Source: Owenia fusiformis (Eukaryota > Annelida > Polychaeta > Sabellida > Oweniidae). From it: DNA of 60,000 nt. The notes beneath the pieces are model-generated. The model had not been told where the DNA came from and ran no database searches. It saw nothing but the letters and a program-made list of their open reading frames with translations. The number at the start of each line of letters is the position of its first letter. Within the stretch, counting starts at the first letter, position 1. Positions 1 through 11,000 of the stretch are shown here, in pieces. A program made the translations under genes and the position numbers. Location: the NCBI GenBank assembly GCA_903813345.2, contig CAIIXF020000009.1:25520740-25580739 (forward strand), given 5' to 3'.

Positions 1-897
1 GTGCCGTCGGCCTCCTAGCTGATATGCAAGCTTAAACTACCTATTCTAATATCACCAATTAAACACTGGAACACCCCGACAACGACAACGTCCGATTCCG
101 TTGTCACAATTGGAGGGCAGAAGTTCGCATTCGATTCGATTTTCTTCCATCATTGCATATTTAAAAGAGCAAGTAGGCCTAGTAAATTCTTTTGAAACAA
201 CAATCAATTAAAATCTTGCTTGCTAATAGTTTTGCTAATAGTAGTTAACGCTCAAAAATCAAGAGGAATCTTAAATTTACTGATTAAATTACGTCACTTT
301 CAATGAAAAAAGTATCACCATTTACTGTTGTCCTCTTATGTTTGTTTTAAAATTCAGAATCCGTTGTCTCTGGTGATTTGGAAGAAGGCTTATTGTTCAC
401 AATAACAGTTGAACGAAACTAGCATATTACATAATGTTACAGATCTATTTTCGTTGACATTTAGAAAGCCTATAATCACATAGGCCTACGGTGTATTGAT
501 TTGGATCATCTGCTCCTTGACATAATCAGTTCTTGAACTGTGATGATATAAATATTATTCACCGACAAAAACTGACACCTACCACCTGAGGATTAAGTGA
601 CTGGACACAAATCATGTCATTTTTGCTAGAATAGATATATAAAAGTATAGATAAAGCAATTTCATGTAAATTGTCGAGTCTAGATATGAAGTCATGCTTT
701 TATGCAAGTTTATTGGCTATGTAAATAAGTGTACTTATGAAAAACAGACAAATTTAGAAAATATACTTCATTAGATAAAGCACAGCTGATAAAGAACTGT
801 AACTGATAAAGCATTCAAATTTTCAAAGCAAGTTATATACATGCATATCTTGAAAATTGACCGAAATACAGAAATATGCTGGATAATTTAAACACTG

Positions 898-1115
898 CAG
901 TAAAACATGTGTTCGATCACCTGATTAATCCGAACGAACATTTTCGGTCCTCTTTATGTGGTCAATATACTATAAATATTTATTGAGAATGTGTTTACAT
1001 TTCTTCAAAAACAGAATTTTCGCGAATCCAAAAACCTGGAAATAGGAACACTTGCTTATCCGAACGCTTGTTTCTAGCCGGTCCAAATGGGGTTAGGATT
1101 AGACAGGTTTTACTG
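898..1115. mobile_element. CAGTAAAAC element copy A (pogo/Tigger-like MITE)
   Basis: It begins CAGTAAAACATGTG and ends GACAGGTTTTACTG, followed by TA. Internal words (AATCCGAACGAAC, TTCGGTCC) recur in the copy at 9784-9945. Confidence 0.65.
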
Positions 1116-1387
1116 TATTTCTAGAAAACATACATATTTATCTACAATTTAATCATAGCAATTGTTGACATTAGTTAACACTCTTGTTCAAAAACGTCCT
1201 ATGTGGTCAGGGCAAAATTCCTAAAATACGATGCTAGTTCGTTGATGAACTATCTTCAATACAAATCCAACTTAAAGCTATTAAATATGACTGGGAACAT
1301 TTGAACGTATTTGCAAGGAAAAAGGCTTGACTAAAGACGTAATTTGGTTACATCATTGATAACTTTTAAGCTTGATATATTCCTTAC

Positions 1388-2115
1388 CCCCCTATCACAC
1401 CAAACTAGTTCTTACCCGTTCTTACCAGTCCTACGAAAATGTCGTAAAACGGGCTCAATCTGGCTGCGGTCGGGATATATGTCTAAAATAATTAGCTACT
1501 TCGTTCATAAACAGTCTTCAATACGTCCATCTCATTCGCAGTTCGTTCAGGTCGCACCACGTCGGAGTGCAACGTAGTGATAAACGTCCCTTAATCTAGA
1601 AGGTCATCATGACCTGATTACAGAACGGCATGGTCGGCATCGAATTTTGAATCGATTCAAAATTCTAAATCACATTCCCCGTCCGGGAAAGTCCATGAAG
1701 TTCGTAAACAGGCCGTAGTGGACTCGTTCATAAGCAGTCTTAAATACGTTCTTAATCAGTTTAAACCCGTTTGCAATTAGTTCTACCTCGTTCTCAAAAC
1801 GTCCTCATTCCTCAGACAGTTCAACTCGTTGTTAAAACGTCCCTAGTAGGATTGAAGTACGACGGTTCCGTTCGTAGTACGTCGTCCAGCTCGTCGTTAC
1901 TACGTTGTCACTCGTTCTAATTGTAGAACGTATCGACCACGAGAACATTTTGAGCATGTTCTAAGTTCTAGAGGACCTACCCGTTCGAGTACGTTCGATG
2001 AAGTTTGTAAATAGACCCCAAACGGTTCTAAGTACGTCCAGTCCGTCAGTAGGCTTACACAGTTGAAGCCCGTTTTCGAAAACTTAGTGAAAACTAGTTT
2101 GGTGTGATAGTAGGG
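1388..2115. mobile_element. Non-autonomous terminal-inverted-repeat element, TTAC target duplication
   Basis: The left end reads CCCCCTATCACACCAAACTA and the right end is its near-perfect inverse, GTTTGGTGTGATAGTAGGG. TTAC lies directly outside both ends (1384-1387 and 2116-2119), as expected for a 4-bp target duplication. The interior has no credible ORF and consists of degenerate repeats rich in CGTCC and GTTCGTT. A related end lies in reverse orientation at 11965-12060. The superfamily is not assigned. Confidence 0.72.
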
Positions 2116-2660
2116 TTACGAACTTCTAAACGTGTGAGAATGTTGTTGTCAAGAAGTAGGTTATTTATTATAGTTTGCCATATTTGCACGGAATAACAAC
2201 AAAGACGAGTTATTAACAGAATGCAAATCTAGTCCGTGCACTGGCAAGCATTTTAAACGACCGCAATGAACACAATGTAAAACTAGTTTGGTGAGACCAA
2301 AGCTCAATGTTCGTTCTTAAACATTCTTTACATTATTTTGACAATGTTTAGAATAGTTTGAACCCTTCCTTAGTACATGATTTTACCATTTCTTTCTCGC
2401 TATCAATACGTCGTTACAAGTTCCTAGTGGGATCGAAGTACGGCCATTCCGTTTTAGTACATCCATCTCGTTTTCAGTGCGTTGTAACTCGGTAGAACCG
2501 GATGGCCACCAGAAAATTTTGTGCAGGCTCGGGTTCTGGAGGACCATCCCATCAGAGCACGTCCATGAAGTTCGCAAAAAGATCGTAAAATGATCCAATT
2601 ACGTCCAATCTGTTCACACACAATTTTAGCCCGTTCGGCTACACGTTTCAATATTGTATT
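2116..2660. repeat. Degenerate repeat related to the 1388-2115 element
   Basis: The stretch at about 2400-2650 repeats, with many substitutions, the pattern seen at about 1840-2090: a CGTCC or CGTCG motif, a GATTGAAGTACG-like or GATCGAAGTACG-like block, a block with GAGGACC, then AGCCCGTT. A partial element end (AAACTAGTTTGGTGAGACC) lies at about 2280. It looks like a decayed second copy or an extra monomer. No gene is seen. Confidence 0.45.
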
Positions 2661-2949
2661 GAGAACAAGTTCAGTAGTTTAGTTTAGTATCTCAAAAAGT
2701 AACATACATAATTGAAGAAATTCCGAGTAGTATGATTACAACATTACACATTTTACACCATAATGCATCTCCTTTAAGTTTCGGCATAACTCAATTTTGT
2801 TCTCTGAACCAGGCTGTCAGTTACAATATTCCAACATAACGTAAGTTGTCCCCAGTTCGATCACGGTTATATGTTGCCAAAGTTAATCTTTACACGCAGT
2901 CCAGTACAGTCTGTCTGTGGGTCGCTAGTTTGAAGTTGACAGAAAAAGT

Positions 2950-3921
2950 TCAAGCTCTCAACCAAACGCCCGTTCTCAAAGAATTGAGGAGTCTTTTAAA
3001 GGCATCCTTGAAATCTTTGGTCCGGACCGCATAAATAATCGGATTCACAAACGAATTTCCGACTAGAAAAATTTGCAGATAAGCATATAAGTGCGCAAGC
3101 CAATTTGAGTCTAAAGTTTCTTCGTCAAGCCACTTCTGGGCAAATACTAGCGTAAACAACGGTGCCCAAAAAATGTATAGCAGTCCGTTCACCAAAGCCA
3201 TCGTTTTTACTAACTTGTTGTCATTTGCTGTACTCGAAGAGGCACCAACACTTACGTCCATGGCTATGATCTCATTCCTCTGTCTTCGAGCTATAAGAAA
3301 TATCTTAAAATATAAAATATTAATTATAACCATAACAACGGCGACAATTAACATGGCAACGACAAGATAAGCCGTTTTTGCGACATATACAGGTATACAC
3401 AGTTCATAACTCTTCTCCGAATCGTAATTGTTCCAAATAAACTCACTGGAATGTAGGATCAGATTACTAATCCAGATGACAATTACGGCAACGATCAGCC
3501 TAAGCTTGGTGATGATCCGTGGGTAGGAAAGAGCGTGTACGATCTTGATGTACCTTTCTACGGCGATAGCCAAAAGCGTCTCTATGGAAACGGAGCACGA
3601 GAGGGATACTAATCCAAGACAGCCAAGACAGAGGGATTTTGCATTATCGGATCCTCGAGGACTGGTGTTAGCCCAAATGTTACATGGGATGAAAATGAAC
3701 CCGGTGAACATATCACATAGTGATAAATTGAACACTAAAAGATTAGTCATGTTCCTTAACTTTGGCGTTGTTACTATGGCAACTAAAACTAATCCATTTC
3801 CAAACCATATCGCCAAGATCAAAATATACCCGAGAATTGCATATATAATTGCCGTTATTCTGTCGAATCCAGCTCCAGAGATAAAATTCTGATCCCAGAT
3901 GCTATCAGTAAAATTCGCCAT
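2950..3921 (-). CDS. Orphan class A (rhodopsin-family) G-protein-coupled receptor
   Basis: This is a single-exon receptor of 323 aa that should sit in the plasma membrane and couple an unknown ligand to G proteins. Seven hydrophobic segments are visible. Hallmarks are the GN of TM1 (N42), LSLCD of TM2 (D70), the disulfide pair C98 in TM3 and C175 in extracellular loop 2, ERY at the end of TM3 (R123), FWAP in TM6 (W252, P254) and NPIIY in TM7 (N293-Y297), followed by an amphipathic helix 8. An N-glycosylation sequon (NFT) lies at residues 3-5. The short N-terminus and the NPIIYAVRTKDF-type helix 8 suggest a small-molecule or MECA-like receptor (adenosine or melanocortin type), but the ligand cannot be inferred. 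The frame is intact and the start is the first ATG. All seven-helix hallmarks are present, so it is probably functional rather than a pseudogene. Confidence 0.9.
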   Translation of the reverse strand: MANFTDSIWDQNFISGAGFDRITAIIYAILGYILILAIWFGNGLVLVAIVTTPKLRNMTNLLVFNLSLCDMFTGFIFIPCNIWANTSPRGSDNAKSLCLGCLGLVSLSCSVSIETLLAIAVERYIKIVHALSYPRIITKLRLIVAVIVIWISNLILHSSEFIWNNYDSEKSYELCIPVYVAKTAYLVVAMLIVAVVMVIINILYFKIFLIARRQRNEIIAMDVSVGASSSTANDNKLVKTMALVNGLLYIFWAPLFTLVFAQKWLDEETLDSNWLAHLYAYLQIFLVGNSFVNPIIYAVRTKDFKDAFKRLLNSLRTGVWLRA

Positions 3922-6900
3922 GACGCGTTCTCTCCGAGTGCTAAGTTCAAAATACTAGATACTCCCAGAGAGCTCTGTCTACCAGGCCTCGATAACATTA
4001 TATATTCAGTGAACAGATTCTATATTTAAGTGATATGACAAATAGGTTTTCAATGTACAGGAAATACTATAAACTATAAATGACATGTTAGTTAATATCT
4101 TATAATGGATTCCACAATGATAAAAAATTGTGCACATGTGATGCTCAACAGAAAATAATCAACAAATTTGGTTTTACATGTCATTACATATGATCCCAGA
4201 CATTAGATCCAAATAATTAAAGTAAAAGCAAATGACAGGTACAACTGATACATCTCTTTACTAAATTATGTATTTTACTGGAGAGACTGTCGTTTTTGAT
4301 TTCTAATTACTTAGTCAAAAGCACAACAATGTCAACTATAAAATATATAAATGACACGCCTGGAAACTGTAAAAAATATAGTATGACGTTTCTTCACCTG
4401 CACTATATCATCGCCAGGCCTGCACTATCATCGCACTATGCTTGTACTTGTAGTTCATCATGTTGTCCATATATGGATGTTTAAAACTTTTATTGAGATA
4501 GTTTATTTGAACACACTTCCAAGATACAGCATTCATTCTAAACATATCTTTTTCAGAGATTGAAATAATATCTTAGAACTAGAATATTAGGATGATAACC
4601 ATTACACTTGTGTCATTTCATTTGGCACACACATACTTATCGATTACACCATCACTTACAAAATTGTTAATTGATTTATGATGGTGCTCATCAATTGAAA
4701 ATCATTGGTGGTTCATTCTATTGAAGAAGTTATCCAAACTACCATATATGCATAAGTTATCCAATGGTTCGAATAAAATACAGAAAATATTATACCAACT
4801 GCTTCTATGCCCTTATCTATTAACTCTCTATCATTTATAACTTATAATCATCTCACCTTAACTTATCTAAAAATTATTCAACATTTCCTATGGGTTGGAT
4901 GTCATCACAATAAGTTCTACTGATATAATGCAATATAGAGCAATCAATAATTGTAATTGTATCTAAAAATAATATGTTTGACTTGTCTGGCGCCTTTGGA
5001 CATAGAAATTTTCTGACACAGTATTTTCTTTATTTTATTCGAATCATTGGATAAGTAATCAGAGTTGTCAGGAGTGTCTTCCATTGTGCGAGTAGTTTAT
5101 CACATGTTGTAGACTTCTTTTGGACAGACGTGCATGTCTGGACTGAGTCACCTATGACCAAAGTAATGTTTGCCTATCTTTACATTACATACATGTATTT
5201 CATAAACAGAACAGTTTTGTACATTTTTCCATTTATTTTTCTCATCACCATTTCAGCAAAATATACACCTATTAACAGTTTAGAACTGTTGTCACACAGA
5301 TACACTCAACACAAACTGTGCAAATTACATTTATGCATCTATTTGTTAAAAATAGAAATTACATTCTACCTCTTATTGGTAAATACTGATTATCTAAAGA
5401 TCAATAAATAGATTGCACTAGGCTGAGTAAAATTCTTGTTTTGAATCTATGCTATTTTGACACACTTTAAATTGCCAAATTCAAGTTACAAATGCGATCA
5501 TTAAAAATTGACTGAAAAGGTTACATTCACAAGAAGATTCTGCATACCATATTGAATAATAGAACCATAAACACAATGTTTCTAGTTTTATAAATAGTTA
5601 AATATAACATGGGAGTACATACATTGCGATTTTGGAAATTTTTTTAACTTGCTCCCAGAACAAACCAAAATAATGTTTATCATTTATGCTTCCAACTTTT
5701 ATCTGGAATTAAAGAGTAACTTTTGTAGCTCCAAAGTTATAAAATCAAGCTTGTTAACTTCAACTACATAAATGTACTACATAGTGAAAATAGGTCCCTT
5801 TAACATGAAAATGTAAACAAATCTCATCAAGGAGAAAATGGCACAGTTCACTAAAATCAGACATTTTGAAATACACACAAAACAAACATTGTGTTAGATA
5901 AATTCTTGGATGACATCAAACAACAGTCTTCCAAGAAAATGTTTCAGAAAAGTTTGATTTATGATTCATCAGTCATTTCTAGGACATATTGAACTGATAT
6001 ACAATACACATGTCTATTAAGACTAAAATACAATATTTCAAAACTGACAAACAATATATCATAACTTGGTATGCCTTATAACTCTTCCATAATATCCAAA
6101 TATTTTATGCATATTTTAATGATGTTAATAATATTATTTTCAAAGGATCATTTTTCTTGGTTCAACAACTTTTATACTTTATGACAGTAAATAGACAAAT
6201 GGGGTAACTTTATCCCAGTGTTCAATTATACATTACCCATTATGCAACAACATAATAAATACTCCTGTTATTTTTAATCTATGTTTCAACAGGATTTACA
6301 TTCTTAAGTATGAATAAAATTTACATACAAAGAATTTATGAAGCTGAAAATACAATTTGAAATGTTAGTATAAACTCACAAAAACTTCACATGTAACAAT
6401 ACTAAAAGTTGGAATGCTATAAAAGTATTACAGACAGAATCAAGTAAAAAAGCTACTTAATGAGTTCTATTTTATTTGATACTCATTGGTTCTTTTATTT
6501 TACAATGAAAGCTAAAATTCAAACTCCAATAGAGATTAAAATTCAGTTAATTTTTTGCTCATCACATAGTATTATTCATTGTAAAGCCTTACATTTAAAA
6601 ATTACAGGGTGGTACACAATCTTGCGAATAGAGACATATCATTTTGTATCACCCTGTAGAATCAACTTTCAATATTTGAGATCATATTTCTGCTCAATAA
6701 ACAACCTCCCAAACTCCATGCATTTAGGCATCAAATAATATTACTGCCAAGTTGGAAAAGATGCAGTTTTTAAGACAGAACACATAAATTTAATAGCACT
6801 GATATAATCAACTCTGCTAATGTTAATAAAATAATAGTACATTTGTAGAGATATGTCCTATCAATAATAAAATTTCACAGTCAGGCTACTTTCCATAAAT

Positions 6901-7917
6901 TACAAATGCAGTATTACTATTATTCATATTCAGTTTGATATTATATTCCATGCAATCATATACATAACAATATGCAATCATGTACTATTATTTGCAATCA
7001 TATAATATTTTCTGTATAGCTTTATAAAAATATTCCCTTTTAGTATCCATTGAGCAGGCTCTTAGTATGATCTGTCAATGGGGATCACTGTTTAATCACT
7101 TATGCTTTAAATGCAAGATCTTAATGGGCAAATAACTAATCGTGATTTCGATGTATATAACAAGCCATGGCACCTTATATGGTTGGAACACATCCTTATA
7201 TAAGCCCATGGTCTTATAAGCTGTTTCTTTAAGTGCACTGACGAGAGTTTTAACACTCACAACTCGTAACTATAAAAATCACCTCAATGTAAAAGAAATT
7301 ACATCCACTTATATTCTTAATGAATAGGTGATTTTATAAATATTAGTTATGAGGTTGTGATATCTCTCTAATATTAGCAGTCTTGTAGATTATATTTGGG
7401 CATTTTCAAAGAATCTGGAGTGTTTAATCAAGGCAGGTACCAGCATTGTGGCAACATAATATACAGTTATGTATGTCCTCCGCATATTCTTGGACAATCT
7501 GTACACATGTATCTGTACTAGTTTGTGAAGTTAATCTGTTTTAGGTCACACATTTGAAAATGTCAAAATCTACCCATCCAAAAATGACATTTCAAAATAC
7601 CGAACCATTTCTACAAAATCATACTGTTTCAATTTGGCTAAGTTTTTCATGGCATATGTGTGATTCATCACAATTTAGTTTTCACTTTAGTTTATTTCTA
7701 ACACAAATCTTGTCCTCTCTTTTTACAATTTCCAAGTATTACGTCACAAATCTTGCGATCATTCTCAAAACTTTCCATATTCAGTAAAATCAGCATCAAG
7801 TGATCAGACTGATACTTCTATATACAGTCATCACTTTTGATTCAACAAGAAGGCAGTCTCAACAATGTGTTGTTCATATAGAGACGTTTTACGATATCCC
7901 AATTCAGAATTGATGCT
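3922..7917. other. Intergenic AT-rich stretch and 3' flank of the RAB11FIP gene
   Basis: No convincing coding exon is seen on either strand. The part next to 7917 should contain the 3' untranslated region of the RAB11FIP gene, but I could not choose a polyadenylation site among the many AT-rich candidates. The one distinct structure is the 52-bp inverted-repeat element at 6605-6656. Confidence 0.6.
6605..6656. mobile_element. 52-bp inverted-repeat element with TA duplication
   Basis: CAGGGTGGTACACAAT on the left is mirrored by ATTTTGTATCACCCTG on the right, and TA flanks both ends. The CAGGGTGG tip matches the larger element at 57979-58551, so this may be a very small deletion derivative of the same mariner-like family. 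Confidence 0.6.
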
Positions 7918-8049
7918 TTACCGATTTGCATTTCGAACTGTGATTTCTAATAAGGAGGGGTTTCGTTCGATAATTGTCTCAAGAATCCTGTCGACATATT
8001 GTCGTAGTTTCTGATTGACTTCTTTCTGTTCTTTCAGCGCCTCGGCCAT
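7918..8049 (-). CDS. RAB11FIP4: RAB11FIP last exon: FIP Rab11-binding domain
   Basis: The acceptor is TTTTAG|ATGGCC. The 43-residue end begins MAEALKEQKEVNQKLRQYVD and continues RILETIIERNPSLLEI before TAA. This is the class II FIP Rab11-binding amphipathic helix with its NPxxLEI hook, the diagnostic signature of the family. The preceding intron is about 5.7 kb and carries several inverted-repeat elements and a tandem array. Confidence 0.93.
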   Translation of the reverse strand: MAEALKEQKEVNQKLRQYVDRILETIIERNPSLLEITVRNANR

Positions 8050-11000
8050 CTAAAATTACAGACATTCAAAATTTAATACAGATGTAGTGTCAATGGTACT
8101 TGGTTTTGCAATGTGGAACAAAGGCAATATTGGTGTTTTGTAAGGTTGTTATTTCAACACACTATTTCAATCTATTTTTCTGTAATTCCCATATTTTGTT
8201 GATAATATTCTCTCGGAATACATAACTGTAAATGAGTTTGAATTGGTTCATCAAAATTATACAGATAACAGGGCATTAACATGCAAAATGTCACAACCTG
8301 CCATTTGCTACAGATGCCATAGCTTTGAATGCCTAATGCCGGAGGCTGAACACCATCCACAAAAAAAGTTATTTTACGATATGTCACCACTTCTGGTGGC
8401 GACATTAAAATCAGCAAAAAGGAAAGGCACTACTATTAGTAAGGTTTCAATATATGCCAAACATCAACAATTAAGCATGCCATATTTAGGGGAGGCATCA
8501 AAAGTTCGATGTCGGATAGAAAACTAAATAAATCTAGTTAGGGGGGGGAGGGGGTTCAAACCCATTTCAGTTTGCTATCCGACAAATTTCAACATTTCAA
8601 ATTTTTGGCAATTTCGACTGAGAATGCCTTTGAATGGTTTAAAGATAAAGATTTTACCTGATGCTTTCTTCGTCAAGATCATTCCAATGGATTATATTCT
8701 ATCAATAGTTGTTAAAAGCCGCAAATTGCGATAGGAATTAACAAAAACTAGATCGTGTTTAGCAATAATTTTTCAAATTCTCAAACCGGAAGTCAGCGAT
8801 CAACTTTCATGGTATTTAGTTTTTTGGGGGAGGGGGGGGGGGGTCAGAGTCAAAACTAGATTTATTTAGTTTCCGATCCGACATCGAACTTTGATGCCTC
8901 CCCTTAAGTACATTATGTTTTTAAAGCTCACAACGATGCTGTTAGTTATTCCCATAAGGGTCAACCATGTCAGGTGTCAAGTGTCACATTTTCCATTATG
9001 TGACTGCTGAACATGAACCAATTGGCATTTAATATCCTGTTATATATCAATAAGATATTTACTGTTCATTGACAGATAAATGAGCCTGGAGTTTTGAAAA
9101 GTTAATATTTCCAACATTCTATATTTTAATTTCATTTTTTAGAACAAGGTACATTTATATATGCCATCATGTATGACACACAAATACTTTACATTGAATA
9201 ATAAAACAAATATTTCATTCTGATTTTTGGGTAACACCTGGGTCACTTTCAAAAGTAATGAGAGATACAGAGGTATTCCTAATAAACGAAATATTTGTAT
9301 AGCTTATTATACTAAAATCATTCACATGTTTTTGGTGTATTTGTTATTTTTTTCAATGTGTTATTAACATGCAAATGATGTGTAAATTGTATGAACTCGA
9401 CTAAGTTCAGAAAATTAGAAGTTGAATCTTCTCTGATTTAATCAATTCTAAATACTGTTTTATTCTAAAGATTGGGTGTGATTTTAAAAATACATGTACT
9501 TGATGAAACTATCAAAACTACTGATGAATCTATCAAAACTACTAAAGTGGGGTTCTTCTAATCTCATACTGTATGTGGAGATGAATTATTTCAATTAATT
9601 GTCAAGAAGTTCATTTTCCATCTGGGCCGATAAAAAGCCCATTTACAGTTTATATGACATGGCAGAAGACAGTTTGTCAGATAACTCATTCTACTTGGCC
9701 TAGCTTAGTTAATGGGAACAGTGATAAATATTGTCATTCTGTTGATATGCTTTCTCAAAGGAACTAACTGTGAGTAATAAATACAGCAAAACCTATCTAA
9801 TCCGAACCTCACTTGGAGAGGTCAAAAGTGTTCAGAATAAGGGGTATCAATATTTCAATGGCATGTCTATGTCAGGTAGAACCAAAAACTGTTCACATTG
9901 AGAGATGTTCAGATCATAGTGGTGTTCGGATATGTGGGTTTTACTGTAGGATGGAATTCTAAGTCTAAATTAGTTTATATACAAGGGTTGTTCAATAAGC
10001 TATGAACTACAGGGTTTGTTGGCAGTGTAGTAACTACAAATAATTATGGCCCAAGTATATGAATATCAAATGGCATGCTTATTTTTATTTTGAATGGATA
10101 TTTCAGAATAATTGTGAATGTTGACCTCATGCCTTTTTATTTCATATTAATGGTTGTTAATGTTTTTTTTTCATTCAATTAGGGTTGGTCTATTGGATCT
10201 TGGAGGACCTGACTATTTAACCATAAATCCCATTAATCCTAAACAGAATCCAAAAAAGTTTTTTCTACCCTACCATGTTTTAGAAAATAGTACTAGCCAA
10301 AATAATTTTTGATCATTAATATTTCTGAACACTGTTTTTTGAATATTTTCAGAAAAACATCAAGTCTCCAATGATCGTCTCATTTCAATGCCAATTTGAC
10401 TAAATTGTGACATTTCAATACAGGGGGTTGATAAAATCTGCAATATAAACACCATGCAGTACTACTATACAGAATGCAGTACAACACCTTTCTAATGCCC
10501 TCTGCATCTTTAGGCTGAAAGATAAAAACAGTGAAAACATTTTTGGGAAAACTCTGCATGCAAATCTACCCACTTTTAACAAAACTCTACAATATTCCTC
10601 AGATTTTGACTTCAACAAAAAGAAATAAGAAAATTAAGAATAGTGAAGTATGAAAGTAGTCAGATAGGCCTGCCAAATATATTTCAATGTCTTACTTTTT
10701 TTATTCATTTTTTATTTATAGATATTTTATTTTACAAAAATCAATAATTAATACAATACAATTTGGCTAGGCTCAAAGAGCATTATTAGCCAAGTATGAA
10801 TGCAGTATTATATAAAAAACCTTGAAGGAATATTCCTTGCCAAACCATCTCTCTCCTCATATGGTAGCTATAACCATATATACGTTGTATGCTTGCCATG
10901 TTTAGCAAAACACGCAAAAATGTTTTGATATGGTCAAATTTGATCACTTAGAAATGTGATGCTCAATTCCAGTAAGCTGCCATCTTTTAAAATTTCACAC

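Noticed and set aside
2383-2651. Two minus-strand ORFs of 65-71 aa
   Set aside because: They lie in a decayed repeat related to the 1388-2115 element and look like no protein family.
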